Below, in pieces: positions 10,734-20,792 of a stretch of DNA of 64,000 bases. Source of the DNA: Lantana camara (lineage: Eukaryota; Streptophyta; Magnoliopsida; Lamiales; Verbenaceae); the NCBI GenBank assembly GCA_037501455.1, contig CM074865.1, positions 10,205,001 through 10,269,000 on the forward strand. Reading direction: 5' to 3'. The notes beneath the pieces were generated by a model. It was not told the origin of the DNA. It ran no database searches and saw only the letters and a list, made by a program, of their open reading frames with translations. The position numbers were made by a program, and so were the translations under genes. Within the stretch, counting starts at the first letter, position 1; each line of letters starts with the position of its first letter.

Positions 10734-11831
10734 CTAAATTCCTCTCTTCCTGCTAACCTCTCCAATAGCCGTCTTTTTTGCTGCCAACGCCTCCTCTAAG
10801 TTTATGTATCTCCTAGCTCGCCTTAGTAGATCGTCAAAATCCGTCACCGGATCTAGTGATAATGATTGAAAAAACTCACCGCCTTGTAAACCTTGAGTGA
10901 AAGTACTCGCCTTGACTTCCTGTGACACAAAAGGTACATCCAAGGCTTCTCTGTTAAATCTCTGTACGTAAGCATGAAGTTGTTCTCCGACCCCTTGTTT
11001 TATTGTGAACAAACTAATCGCGTTCCTTTTATAGTGAAGTGAGCTAGCAAACTGGTTCGTGAATAATCTGCAGAAATCCTCGAAACCACTTATTACGTTC
11101 GGAGGTAATAATGAAAACCAACTACGAGCCGGCCCTTTGAGTGTTGTTACGAACACTCGACACTTGATCCTGTCCGACAGCTTATGTAACATTGCTACAT
11201 GCTCGAATTCGCTTATATGTTCCGTAGGGTCTCCCGTTCCATCATAATCCGCCACCTGCACCGATCTAAAGTTATACGGGAGGTCTTCTTCTAAGACTTC
11301 TTCTGTGAATGCACTTCCTTTTTTCTTCTCCGGGATGGGGCCTTGCAAATTCTTCCTCATCTCCTCTATCATTTTTCCCATATCCTGCATCTGTTCTTCC
11401 CAGTTATTAGCCCCTCTATTAATTGGGCCTTTATTTCTTGATGTCGTCTGGATTGTTGTTTGATCGTCCTCCTCATAGTAGTCCTTGTCTTCAGAGCTGT
11501 CCTCCAGATCAATATGAGGTACCTCTGTTTGCTTTCCCTTGGCCGCGGTGTCGGCCTCATCTCCTACCGTTCTCCGCTGGCTCCTAGTATGGCTAGCTCC
11601 TGCCCGAGCTTCTCGCTTTTCAACGATCATCTCCACCAGGGCCCGGAGCTGATCCATCGTCATGTTAGCAGGCAGTACGGCTGGTGTCTGACTTTCCTCC
11701 CCCTGAACGTTTTTTTGTTTCATGCTCTCCGGGGTATCATAATCGACCTTTCCGCTACCACCATCTCCGCGATTGTTCGCCATTATTTGATCAATCTGGT
11801 CCAATACTTGGTTGATATGTTCCCTCGTCAT
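10734..11831 (-). CDS. gag: G1 gag capsid protein
   Basis: The frame of 365 codons starts 83 bases inside the 5' LTR boundary. Residues 1-190 are polar and acidic. Residues ~195-345 match the retrotransposon Gag family: YDGTGDPTEHISEFE, then GPARSWFSLLPP, FTNQFASS and RRARRYINLEEAL. Gag forms the virus-like particle that packages the element RNA. The frame ends at TAG (10734-10736) and pol resumes in the same frame straight afterwards. The TAG is therefore either a point mutation in a single gag-pol frame or a read-through site; one base separates the two cases, and I favour mutation. Confidence 0.92.
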   Translation of the reverse strand: MTREHINQVLDQIDQIMANNRGDGGSGKVDYDTPESMKQKNVQGEESQTPAVLPANMTMDQLRALVEMIVEKREARAGASHTRSQRRTVGDEADTAAKGKQTEVPHIDLEDSSEDKDYYEEDDQTTIQTTSRNKGPINRGANNWEEQMQDMGKMIEEMRKNLQGPIPEKKKGSAFTEEVLEEDLPYNFRSVQVADYDGTGDPTEHISEFEHVAMLHKLSDRIKCRVFVTTLKGPARSWFSLLPPNVISGFEDFCRLFTNQFASSLHYKRNAISLFTIKQGVGEQLHAYVQRFNREALDVPFVSQEVKASTFTQGLQGGEFFQSLSLDPVTDFDDLLRRARRYINLEEALAAKKTAIGEVSRKRGI

Positions 11832-11890
11832 CTTTCTGCAAAGAAGAAAATAAAATTCGACCAGTACTAAAAAGGGAACGAAGAAGTTTT

Positions 11891-11913
11891 TTCGTTCCCA
11901 CAGACGGCGCCAA
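11891..11913 (-). other. Primer-binding site of G1
   Basis: On the minus strand the bases beside the 5' LTR read TTGGCGCCGTCTGTGGGAAC. The first ten resemble the tRNA-Asp-type site common in plant Gypsy elements (TGGCGCCGTT). The remainder diverges, so the tRNA is not assigned with confidence. G2 has a related site. Confidence 0.7.
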
Positions 11914-12344
11914 TGATGAGTACTCGCCGAATCTATCTACTTCTCTCTTCTTTTCTCTCGTATTTTTGTGTTATCCTTCATAGCGACCTAAGTTCCTCTT
12001 TATATAGAGCCGGAGTCCTATTAGGGTTTACTACTTCTCCGATTCCTCATTAGATTCTATCTTATCATTTCATCTTCTTTCGTCCCTATCCCTAAGACTC
12101 CTTTTCGTCTCCATCACGTCACCTATGTCATTTATAACTACCTGAGTGTCTTTCCCTTAGCGGAGTCTGAGGAGCGAACTTATCAAGCGAGCTCTCCATA
12201 CAGCTCGCTATACTCTATATTCGTAGGACCCCGATGAGCGAGCTTATACGGCGAGCTCCCAAACACAGCTCGTCGTATGCGAGCTCTCCCAATATTATCT
12301 CTTGCGAGGCTGGCCACGTGTCCTAGGTGGGTAGGGCCCCATCA
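11914..12344 (-). repeat. 5' LTR of G1, with promoter
   Basis: This 431-bp LTR drives the element. On the minus strand TATATAAAG (11998-12006) is the likely TATA box. The outer edge is followed by the target duplication ATGTT at 12345-12349. Confidence 0.95.
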
Positions 12345-12349
12345 ATGTT

Positions 12350-13631
12350 AATATGTGAAAATATTTATATAAATCCGTTATCGTGTGACATTACCAATAT
12401 TAAGTTTCTACCAATACCAATACCAAAATCAATACCAAGTTTTTACCAATAGCAATACCAAAACTAATATCATGTTTGTACCAATACCAATGCAGAAGGC
12501 AAGTCATTTATTGTACCCAATCGAGCTTCCCATCATACTGTTCGTTAGCTTCCTCAAGCACCTTATTTGTCTTGAGTATCGGAGAACCAAAGTAAGCGAA
12601 TTCGCTAATACACAACTTTTATCCTTTAAGCTCACGTTTGCTCTTTTTTTTTTTCAACCATCTTCCAGATGGATACGCTACCCCAAATTCAAATTCTTGA
12701 GTGTTGGTGACAAAGTCAGCTTGCAGCTTATCACATCGAATTTAGACACTATCAGTATTGATACTGGTATTTGTATAGGTACAAACGTGATATTGTGTGT
12801 TTGTATGTGAAAATATATGCAAAAATGTGTTAACATGTTTTTGAGTTAAAAGTGTTTAAATTTATGTTAACATGTGAAATTATTTGTATAAATCCATTAG
12901 TGTGTCTCATTACCAAGATTAAGTTTCTACCAATACCAATACCAATATCAATACCAAGTTTGTACCAATACCAATACCAAAACTAATATCATGTAAGTAA
13001 CAATACCAATGCATTAGGTAAATCATTTATTGAACCCGTTTGAACTTCCCGTCATCTTGTTCATTGGCTTCCTCAAGCACCTTATTTGTCTTGAGTGTCG
13101 AAATATCAAGGTCGCTAGTCCCCAAGTTTTGGCCTTTGAGCTCAAGTTTGCTCTTTTTTTTTTTCGAGCCATCTTTCAGATCGATACACTACCCCAAATT
13201 CAAATTCTTAAGTGTTGGTAACAAAGTCAGCTTACAACTCATCACACCAGATTTAGACACCGTCAGTATTGATATTGGTATTTGTATAGGTACAAACGTG
13301 GTATTGTGTAACATATGTGAAAATGTGTTAACATGTTTAAATGTGTGAACTTTTGGGTAAAAAGTGTTTAAATTTAAGTTATTATGTGACAATATTTGTA
13401 TAAATCCGTTCATGTGTGCCATTACATATAGTAAGTTTCTATCAATACCAATACCATTACCCATACCAATACCAATACCAATATTAATACCAAGTTTGTA
13501 CCAAACCTAATACCATGTTTGTATCAATACCAATGCATTAGGTAAGTCATTTATTGCACCCATTCAAGCTTCCCATCGTACTTTTCATTAGCTTCCTCAA
13601 GCACCTTATTTGTCATGAGTTTCGGAGCACC
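12350..13631. repeat. Tandem array, units 2 (right part), 3 and 4 (left part)
   Basis: The array resumes directly after the G1 target duplication. Unit markers lie near 12655 and 13168, about 513 bases apart. ACCAAT-type hexamer runs occur at 12412-12490, 12931-13010 and 13444-13535. The last unit is cut at 13631 by the CACTA element. Confidence 0.8.
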
Positions 13632-13649
13632 CACTACTAGAAAAACGCC

Positions 13650-13965
13650 CTATAGCAACGGATTTAGCAACGGATTTTGGCCCTATTAGCAACGGATTTC
13701 GACTTAGCAACGGATTTAGCAACGAAAATTTTCCGTTGCTATAACCCTCGTGGCTACTCTGTAGCAACGGAAATTAGCAACGAACTTATAGCAACGGATT
13801 TAGCAACGAATTACTACCCAAGGAAATTAGCAATGGTTTTAGCAACGATTTTTTTAGCAACAGATTTAGCAACGGATTTTCCGTTGCAAACCAACCAATA
13901 ATTAATTAATTTCTGCCTTTTTGCAACGGAATTTTCGTTGCAAAATCCGTCGCAAAAACTAATAA
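13650..13965. repeat. Left subterminal repeats of the CACTA element
   Basis: Many copies of TAGCAACGGATTT or its complement occur in both orientations. In CACTA elements such subterminal repeats bind the element-encoded TNPA-type protein. The individual word is about 10-13 bases. Confidence 0.8.
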
Positions 13966-13989
13966 TTCAAATTAATAAATTAAAAATTC

Positions 13990-14106
13990 ATTTGCGGGGC
14001 CCGGATCACCCCACCTAACCGAGCCGAGCCCCACACGAGCCCACACGAGACGAGCCCCAACCGAGCACGTGAGAGACGAGCCCAACCGAGCCCCACGCGA
14101 GCCAAC
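13990..14106. repeat. GC-rich minisatellite inside the CACTA element
   Basis: Short units containing CGAGCCC, CCACACGAG and CCAACCGAG repeat with variation. The composition contrasts strongly with the AT-rich surroundings. No gene is supported. Confidence 0.55.
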
Positions 14107-14121
14107 ACATTAATTCCACAT

Positions 14122-14200
14122 ATTTGGGTTGAGTACGAATTGAACCTGGACCTCATGTAAAGAAGGTTGCACCCCAAACTAGCTGGGCTAACTCAATTGA
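14122..14200 (-). other. tRNA-like sequence (possible SINE relic)
   Basis: On the minus strand TTAGCCCAGCTAG resembles a tRNA A box. About 40 bases later AGGTTCAATTC resembles a B box. There is no complete cloverleaf, and I do not call it a functional tRNA. A similar relic lies at 15926-16004 in the same element. Confidence 0.35.
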
Positions 14201-14408
14201 TGTTATTGTTATGTAATTTTTTATATTTAACCACTATCAAATATTTATATACTAATTTAAATAATTAAATACTTGTTATCATATATTTTAAATAAAAATA
14301 TTTTTAAATATATAATTATTTATATTATAATACATATTCCGTTAAAAATTTAAATATTTATTAATTAACTACATAGCTCAAGTTTTAGTTATGAGATAAA
14401 AATATAAT

Positions 14409-14680
14409 GTATATCAACTTAAGTATAACTTTTTATGACATATAAAAAAAAGGATGAAAGTTTTACATAACTAAATAATTAGATTTAATTGGTTGTTGAA
14501 TAAAGAACTTTTATATTATATGAAGTATTCACTTATACATTTGTATTATTTAACAATCGTAGTTGAATAACTTAATGAAGAATTATTTTGTTAATATGAA
14601 ACATTTATATTTGAATTTGTAGAATTATATCTAAATATTGAAGAATTATTGTATTAAATTCTATATAAACCCCAAGCACG

Positions 14681-14717
<37 letters not shown>

Positions 14718-15350
14718 TATATCAACTTAAGTATAAGTTTTTATGACATATAAAAAAAAATGAAAGTTTACATAATTAAATAATTAGATTTAGTTGGTAG
14801 TTGAATAAAGAACAAATTTTATGTCAATATGAAGTATTCACTTATACATCAGTAGAATAATATCTGCATTTTGAGAAACTATTGTATTATTTAGCAATTG
14901 TAGTTGAATAACTTAATATAAAGAATTTTTTTCTTAATATGAAACATTTATATTTGAATTTGTAGAATTATATCTAAATATTGAAGAATTATTGTGTTAA
15001 ATTCTATATAAACCCCAAGCATGTATATACATGTATATATATAATAGTAATGTATATCAACTTAAGAGTTTCTATGACATATAAAAAAAGATGAAAGTTT
15101 ACATAATTAAATAATTAGATTTAGTTGGTAGTTGAATAAAGAACTAATTTTATGTCAATATGAAGTATTAACTTATACATCTGTAGAACAATATCTGCAT
15201 TTTGAGGAACTATTGTATTATTTAGCAATCGTAGTTGAATAACTTAATATAAAGAATTATTTTCTTAATATGAAACATTTATATTTGAATTTATAGAATT
15301 ATATCTATACATTGAGGAATTATTGTGTTTCGCAGCCGTTAGATGTTAAA
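14409..15350. repeat. Three AT-rich tandem copies of ~310-335 bp in the CACTA element
   Basis: Copies begin with ATGTATATCAACTTAAG at 14409, 14717 and 15050. Each continues with a TTTTTATGACATATAAAA-like block and ends near TATAAACCCCAAGCA in the first two. A trinucleotide run (ATA)n lies at 14683-14716. Further degenerate fragments continue to about 15540, followed by TA-rich sequence to 15930. Confidence 0.75.
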
Positions 15351-15925
15351 TTAAGAAGTTTTCTTTTAATATAATGAATTTATATTAAAATTTGTAGAAT
15401 TAAATCTAAATATTAAGAAATTATTGTATTATGCAACCGTTACATGTTAAATGAAAAACTTCTCTCTTAATATTGAAGTATTTATATGTGAATTTCGAGC
15501 GTTATATATGTGAATTTTAAGGAATTATTGTGTTATGCACATCTTTTAATGATTTATAATGTATATTATAAACACATATTATATATATGTGCATATATTA
15601 CATATAAACATATAATATTAATTATTATTTAATATTTAAGATATAAGATATATATGTCTATATATTATATATATTGATATATAATATTTAATACATATAT
15701 ATATATATATATTATAAATATTATATATTTATATATAATATACATATTTATATAATATTATATGTATTATAGATTATATAATATTATATAATATATATAC
15801 GATATATATAATATCAATATATTAAATATTATATAATATTATAGTAATAATAATATATAATATATAATATGTATTTTATACATGTATATATTATATAATA
15901 AATATATATATACATATATAAAAAA

Positions 15926-16004
15926 GGGAGAGCTTGGGATTGAACCCAGGACCTCATGAAAAAAAAAAAAAAAAGCATCCAACCAACTTGGATACAATCC
16001 AATG
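15926..16004 (-). other. Second tRNA-like sequence
   Basis: On the minus strand CCTGGGTTCAATCCCAAGC gives a B-box-like core. Upstream AAGTTGGTTGGATGC weakly resembles an A box, with a T tract between them. It is too degenerate to be a tRNA. Confidence 0.35.
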
Positions 16005-16223
16005 ATTTTTTATTTGAACGAAATTTTATTTGACTTTTAAATATACTTAACGGTTCCGTCCAAAATTTAACGGTTTGGACAAAAAATGTAACAAAATGAA
16101 ACCAAAAGGACTATTTTTGTCTAATTCTAAAAGAATGGGACCAAAATTGAAAACGTCGCAATCCTATGGGACCAAAAATGTAATTTACTCTATTTTTGAT
16201 TATTCATTTATTTTTATTCCATA

Positions 16224-16866
16224 TAGCAACGAAAAATCCGTTAATAAATTATAAATATTTTATTAATTTTTTTAATCATATGTTTATAGCAACGGATTTT
16301 CCGTTGCTAATTTTTTTTATATTTATTTATTTTTATTTCTTTATTTTCTTCCTTATAGCAATGAAAAATCCATTGCTAAATAGCAACGGATTTTCCGTTG
16401 CTAATATTTTAAATATTTGTTTATTTTTATTTCTTTTTTTTCTTCCATATAGCAATGAAAAATCCGTTGCTAAATTAGCAACGGATTTTTCGTTGCTAAT
16501 ATTTTTTATATTTATTTATTTTTATTATTTTTTTTTCTTTCATATAGCAACGGAAAATTCGTTGCTATTTAGCAACGGATTTTTCGTTGCAAATATTTAT
16601 AAATATTATAATATTTTTTATTAGGTTTTTATTTTAATAGCAACGGAATTTCCGTCGCTATATATACCAATTTATTTATTTTTTGTATTATTTAATTTTA
16701 GCAACGAAAAATCCGTTGCTATTTTTTTTCATATGTAGCAACGGATTTAGCAACGAAAATTCCGTTGCTAAAGCATTTTGCCACGATTTTTTTTTTCGTT
16801 GCTATTTCCGTTGCTAAATAGCAACGAATAATTTCCGTTGCTAAATTTTCATTGCTATATGACAGA
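16224..16866. repeat. Right subterminal hairpin repeats of the CACTA element
   Basis: TAGCAACGGAAAATCCGTTGCTA-type pairs repeat about every 100 bases between TTTATTT-rich spacers. Direct and inverted words lie next to each other, so each pair can fold into a short hairpin. The left end has the same word but a less regular layout. Confidence 0.8.
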
Positions 16867-16878
16867 TTTCTAGTAGTG

Positions 16879-17160
16879 ACCAAAGTAGGGCAATTTCGCT
16901 AGTCCCCAACTTTTGGACTTTGAACTCACTTTTTTTTTTTTTTTTTTCCGGCCATCTTTCAGATCGATACGCTACCCCAAATACAAATTCTTGAGTGTTG
17001 GTGATAAAGTCAGCTTGCAGCTCATCACACCAGATTTAGGCACCATCAGTATTGATTTCGGTATTTGTATAAGTACAACCGTGTTTTTGTGTGACAGTAT
17101 GTGAAAATACATGCAAAAACGTGTTAATATGTTTAAATGTGTGAACTTTATAGAATCAAA
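16879..17160. repeat. Tandem array, last unit
   Basis: The array resumes after the CACTA target duplication. Its T tract lies at 16930-16947 and the marker near 16951. Similarity to other units is lost near 17150, where the RNase H fragment begins. Confidence 0.75.
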
Positions 17161-17187
17161 TATTTGTTTCAAGGTTAGAGAGTTCCC

Positions 17188-17774
17188 TTGAAGGTTACTT
17201 TGAATGCTATCAAGATCCTTGCGATTGATTTGTGGAAGATTAAGCAACACAACAGTCATCCCACGATGATGCCCATAGCCATGCCGACTTGGAATCACCC
17301 AGGGGCAGGATGGTTGAAGTTAAATTGTGATGGCAACGTTCTTACTGAGAGTCGCTCTACAGCAGTGGGAGGGATTCTTAGAGGCGATAACGGTTATTGG
17401 GTTATGGGTTTCTCTACCAAACTTGGAGAGGTATCTATCACTGTAGCCGAATTGCTTGGCCTACGGTCAGGACTTGAATTAGCTTGGAAAAGTAGAATTC
17501 AGAAACTTGAGGTAGAGATTGATTCAGAGGTGGTCTTATAAATGATGCAGATATCGGCAACATTCACCTCTTGGGCAGCATTATTCTTGATTGTCGAATT
17601 CTTCTTCACAAGCCGTGAGAAGTTATAATTAAACATGTTTTAAAATATTTCAATTGTTGTACTGATAGTTTAGCTAAGTTGGATCATAAGCTTGATTGTA
17701 AGTTTATTTGTTAGGAACTTCCACCTGTGGAAGTTGAGAGCCTTGTTAACATGGAAGCCTGTAAAACTGCTTAG
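17188..17774 (+). pseudogene. RNase H-like fragment, probably a LINE 3' end
   Basis: The frame 17188-17541 encodes a plant RNase H-like domain (RVT_3 type): WLKLNCDGN, GGILRGDNG, ELLGLRSGLELAWK and VEIDSEVV. A stop at 17539-17541 interrupts it. A shifted frame then recovers LDCRILLHK, FNCCTDSLAKL and LPPVEVESL, which are typical of the domain end. A hairpin of T and A runs and a poly(A) stretch (about 17805-17823) follow. Such domains end plant LINE elements and also occur as stand-alone genes. The poly(A) favours a 5'-truncated retroposed copy. It is not functional as it stands. Confidence 0.65.
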
Positions 17775-17823
17775 TTTTTTTTTTTTGGTCCGTTCTTCTT
17801 CGACCAAAAAAAAAAAAAAAAAT

Positions 17824-18235
17824 TAACCACTTTCTCTTCAATCTAAAATTATTTTCTTTTTTATTTATTTGTTTCCACCATTCCCACAACGTATTATTTT
17901 TAAATTTATCTCTTTACTCTTTTTTTTTTTTCACACCTTATTTCAATTTTTTCTATTCTATTTCTTTTATCTTTTTTTCATATTTTTAAATTTATCTCTT
18001 TACTCTTTTTTTTTTCACACCTTATATCAATTTTTTCTATTCTATTTCTTTTATCTTAACTCTTATTTTATACTAATATTATATTATTTCATTATATTTT
18101 ATTCATTTATTTATCATAAATTATAATTGTTCTAAAGATAATTACTAAATAAATATTAACATGAAGAATTCAATTTAATATATATTTAAATAATATTTTT
18201 TCTTTTACTTGCGCACGTAATGAATGTGCACGGTT
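17824..18235. other. Low-complexity T-rich sequence with an ~80-bp duplication
   Basis: A segment containing AAATTTATCTCTTTACTC and TATTCTATTTCTTTTATC occurs twice in direct order, near 17898-17984 and 17985-18058. No gene is visible. The Copia target duplication ACTAA (18236-18240) follows. Confidence 0.6.
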
Positions 18236-18830
18236 ACTAATGTTGGAAAACAGGAATCAGAAAGCAACGAAAATTTAAAAATTTTTCCAACAAAAGGATC
18301 TTGGACTCGCAATCGTGTATCCAAATTCGTAGAGATCAAGAAACTCACTTGGGTAGTAGCTTTCTTGACACGTTTTGAGCCGCCCTCAAACGCGCTTCAC
18401 GCGGTAATGGCAACCCGTTCCTCGAAAGTCTCTTTCTATTTCAGAATCCATTGTAGGGATAACAATCCACACCAACCTAGATTCAAATCATGTTAGGGAA
18501 GTTCTTAACAATATAACATAAAGAAAGAAACATGAAACGAGAAAAGCATGATTGAAACTCCCTTCGAAAACCAGTTTTGCGAAAGTAGAAAACTGCCAGT
18601 CACAAAACCCTCGTGAAAAAATTCATCCTTCAGGATATGGACGAACGGTTTTCGCCATCTTCTTTAGTTCGATTTTTTCACTAGTTTCATGTTGGGTTCA
18701 GAATTGTTTCATCACCCCTTCTGATTGTTTTGCTTGATCCCCACTTTTTGGTAAAGCTCGAATCTTCAAAACTTCTAACTTGAAGCTCTCTAGAGATAGT
18801 CCACCAACTTGATCACAATCTAACTAGTAA

Positions 18831-20246
18831 GGGCATGTTTACTTCACATTTTAGGATGGGTATTGGGCTAGCAATGCAACCTAGTAAACATCATGTCCTT
18901 TAAATAACATATGGTTTACTTTTCTATTTCGGTTGGTGCTTTATTTACCTTAAAATTGGTTATTGTTTACTTCAGAAGTCACAAACTACTATATAAATGT
19001 AAAATTGTCCTAACTACCCTTAACTCATTTATTTACCATTATATTAATAGCTTATCAATTCATTTCTCAAGGGTTCTAAATGTAGAAATACACAATAAAG
19101 TACAAGAACAAATCGTAAAGGGGTTTTACTTTGATGTTTGAACTCGAAGTGAGCCTTTGTATGGAAAAAAAAAAAAAAAAGAAAAAACCCCTCCACCTAA
19201 CAATGTCAATCAATTAAAATTATCAAAAAGAGTTTAAGACAAAATTATAATTTAATTGTCATTCATCACCTTATTTGGCATAAAAAATTCAACTCTAAAA
19301 ATTTACAAACTTTGTCTGGAATAAGATGCATAGTATTATCAACCAACGTTAAATAAAGATTTCTTAAAATTTTGTCAAATAAACCTACAAAATAAAATTG
19401 ATGTTAAGGAATATAAAATGTATGAATATTGAAAATAAAAATTATATGCGGCCATTTTAATACCAACTTGCAATTATTGTACATAAATAATTTTCTAATA
19501 ATTGCTGAGAGAATAATAGTTTAAGTAAAATAAAATTGAATAACTAAAAAACAAATTGCACGGGATCGGATGCGGCTGCTCAATATATAAAAATTTAGCA
19601 ATATTTATGAGATATGCGACTGCTCAAATTTATCTTATATTTTTTTATTTGATGCCTGATTGTTTTCTAAGCGAATTTTAATAAGAATTGATGTAGGGAA
19701 ATAATGGAAATGGAAAAAGAGAGGTGAAATTTATCGTAATATCTTTCTCCACTTCCATTTCAATTTGTAGACTCCATCTACGTTTTCCTTTATGTATGCT
19801 TTACTCCCCAGATTTTTATTTTGGAATTCCAAAGAAATTAGATGTCTGAAGCAATCCTAATAGTTTTCGTGATTTGTGGTATTATGTATTAGGATAATTG
19901 TGCGGATTAATTGAGAACCATTTTCCTGAGGGAGGGAAACCCTGGAGCCAATATTCTGAAAATTTGTTATGGCTCCAAGTAGTGAAGTTTGGGAATTTTT
20001 TTTGAGATTCGGATGGCATACAAAGTAAATTTGAGCAACTTTTGGACCATATTGTATTTTGCTCCAATTATCAGGCTAGTGGTTTAGCTAAAACATAAAA
20101 TTTGAATGGGATATGAACACCACTGATACACTACTGATTTAACGGGCTGGATGGTTTTGAGCGGGCCTTGACCCCATTAAAGTAAACAATGAAAACCACA
20201 GGTTAATATAAGTACCCTGCCATTAAATACCCATGTAAACGCCTCC
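18831..20246. mobile_element. Non-autonomous PIF/Harbinger-like transposon
   Basis: This insertion of 1416 bp is precisely defined by the uninterrupted sister LTR. Its ends are GGGCATGTTTAC and, inverted, GGAGGCGTTTAC. A 3-bp target duplication TAA lies at 18828-18830 and 20247-20249. The ends and the TAA site fit the PIF/Harbinger group. I see no transposase frame. A stretch near 19900-20080 reads in part like a damaged exon but I do not recognise it. Confidence 0.8.
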
Positions 20247-20376
20247 TAAGGATGCTAGTTATCTAGTTAGTGTTTAGGCTTAACCAAGGGTTTATTTTAT
20301 CTTGGAGAAAGGAAGGTGTTCAACACATGAACCAAAAGAATTGCCAAAATTAGCTCCATCAGGAGCTCGAGCTCTC

Positions 20377-20385
20377 CTATTTATA
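20377..20385 (-). promoter_or_regulatory. TATA box in the C1 3' LTR
   Basis: On the minus strand the sequence is TATAAATAG. The same site at 28119-28127 lies in the 5' LTR, where it would drive the element. Confidence 0.6.
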
Positions 20386-20720
20386 GAGAGGGGAGTGCCG
20401 AAATTCCTAGTCCTTTATGGGCTAGGATTTTGGTCTCTCTCTCTCTCTCTCCTATTACTTGATCATCAAGTAATTTGACTTTGACTTTGAATTCAAATTC
20501 AAATCAACTTTCAAGAGAGCTAAAAATATCCAAACTATTTTTGGATAATTTTATACTTTATTTATTTTAAATAAATAACTTATTTTATCTAATTAATTAA
20601 TTCATAATTAATTAACTAGATTATTTTTCTCCAAAATAAGACTTTCTTTTTAATTCAAAATTAAACCAAAGTCTATTAAATAATTAACAAATTAATTATT
20701 TAATCACCAAAATAATTATT

Positions 20721-20792
20721 CACGTGTGGCACACGTGTCATAATGACACGTGTCCAGTCACGTGACCCACACGTGTGATTTCACACGTGTGG
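20721..20792. promoter_or_regulatory. ACGTG (G-box) cluster in the C1 3' LTR
   Basis: Six ACGTG cores sit within 72 bases, mostly as palindromic CACACGTGTG-like sites. Such cores are bound by plant bZIP and bHLH factors, including ABA- and light-response regulators. The same cluster occurs in the other LTR at 28452-28523, with one core lost there. Confidence 0.65.

Larger units (their letters stand above)
1186..12344 (-). mobile_element. Ty3/Gypsy LTR retrotransposon G1, Tat lineage, nearly intact
   Basis: The element is complete, with two 431-bp LTRs that start TGATG and end CATCA on the plus strand. It is flanked by the 5-bp target duplication ATGTT (1181-1185 and 12345-12349). Gag-pol reads on the minus strand in the order gag, zinc knuckle, protease, reverse transcriptase, RNase H, a second RNase H, integrase. 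The second RNase H before integrase is the hallmark of the Tat lineage. A long region between integrase and the 3' LTR holds an accessory gene on the opposite strand. The LTRs differ at about five positions by eye, so insertion is recent. It interrupts the second unit of the tandem array. Confidence 0.95.
13632..16878. mobile_element. Non-autonomous CACTA (En/Spm) transposon
   Basis: The ends are CACTACTAGAAA at 13632 and TTTCTAGTAGTG ending at 16878, an inverted pair typical of CACTA elements. A 3-bp target duplication ACC flanks it (13629-13631 and 16879-16881). Removing the element restores the array motif seen in other units (GGAGCACCAAAGTAGGG, compare 863-882). Both subterminal regions are packed with TAGCAACGGA words. 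No transposase coding sequence is visible, so it needs enzymes from elsewhere. Confidence 0.92.

Noticed and set aside
12385..13464. Several frames in the tandem array
   Set aside because: The same frames recur in each repeat unit with frameshifts and no conserved domain.
14122..14200. Functional tRNA gene
   Set aside because: No complete cloverleaf or acceptor stem; only box-like motifs.
17188..17541. Intact host RNase H-like gene
   Set aside because: The domain is interrupted by a stop, continues in another frame and has a poly(A) end.
18224..18737. Paired frames repeated at 27355-27898
   Set aside because: They lie in the two LTRs of C1 and recur because the LTRs are duplicates; no domain.
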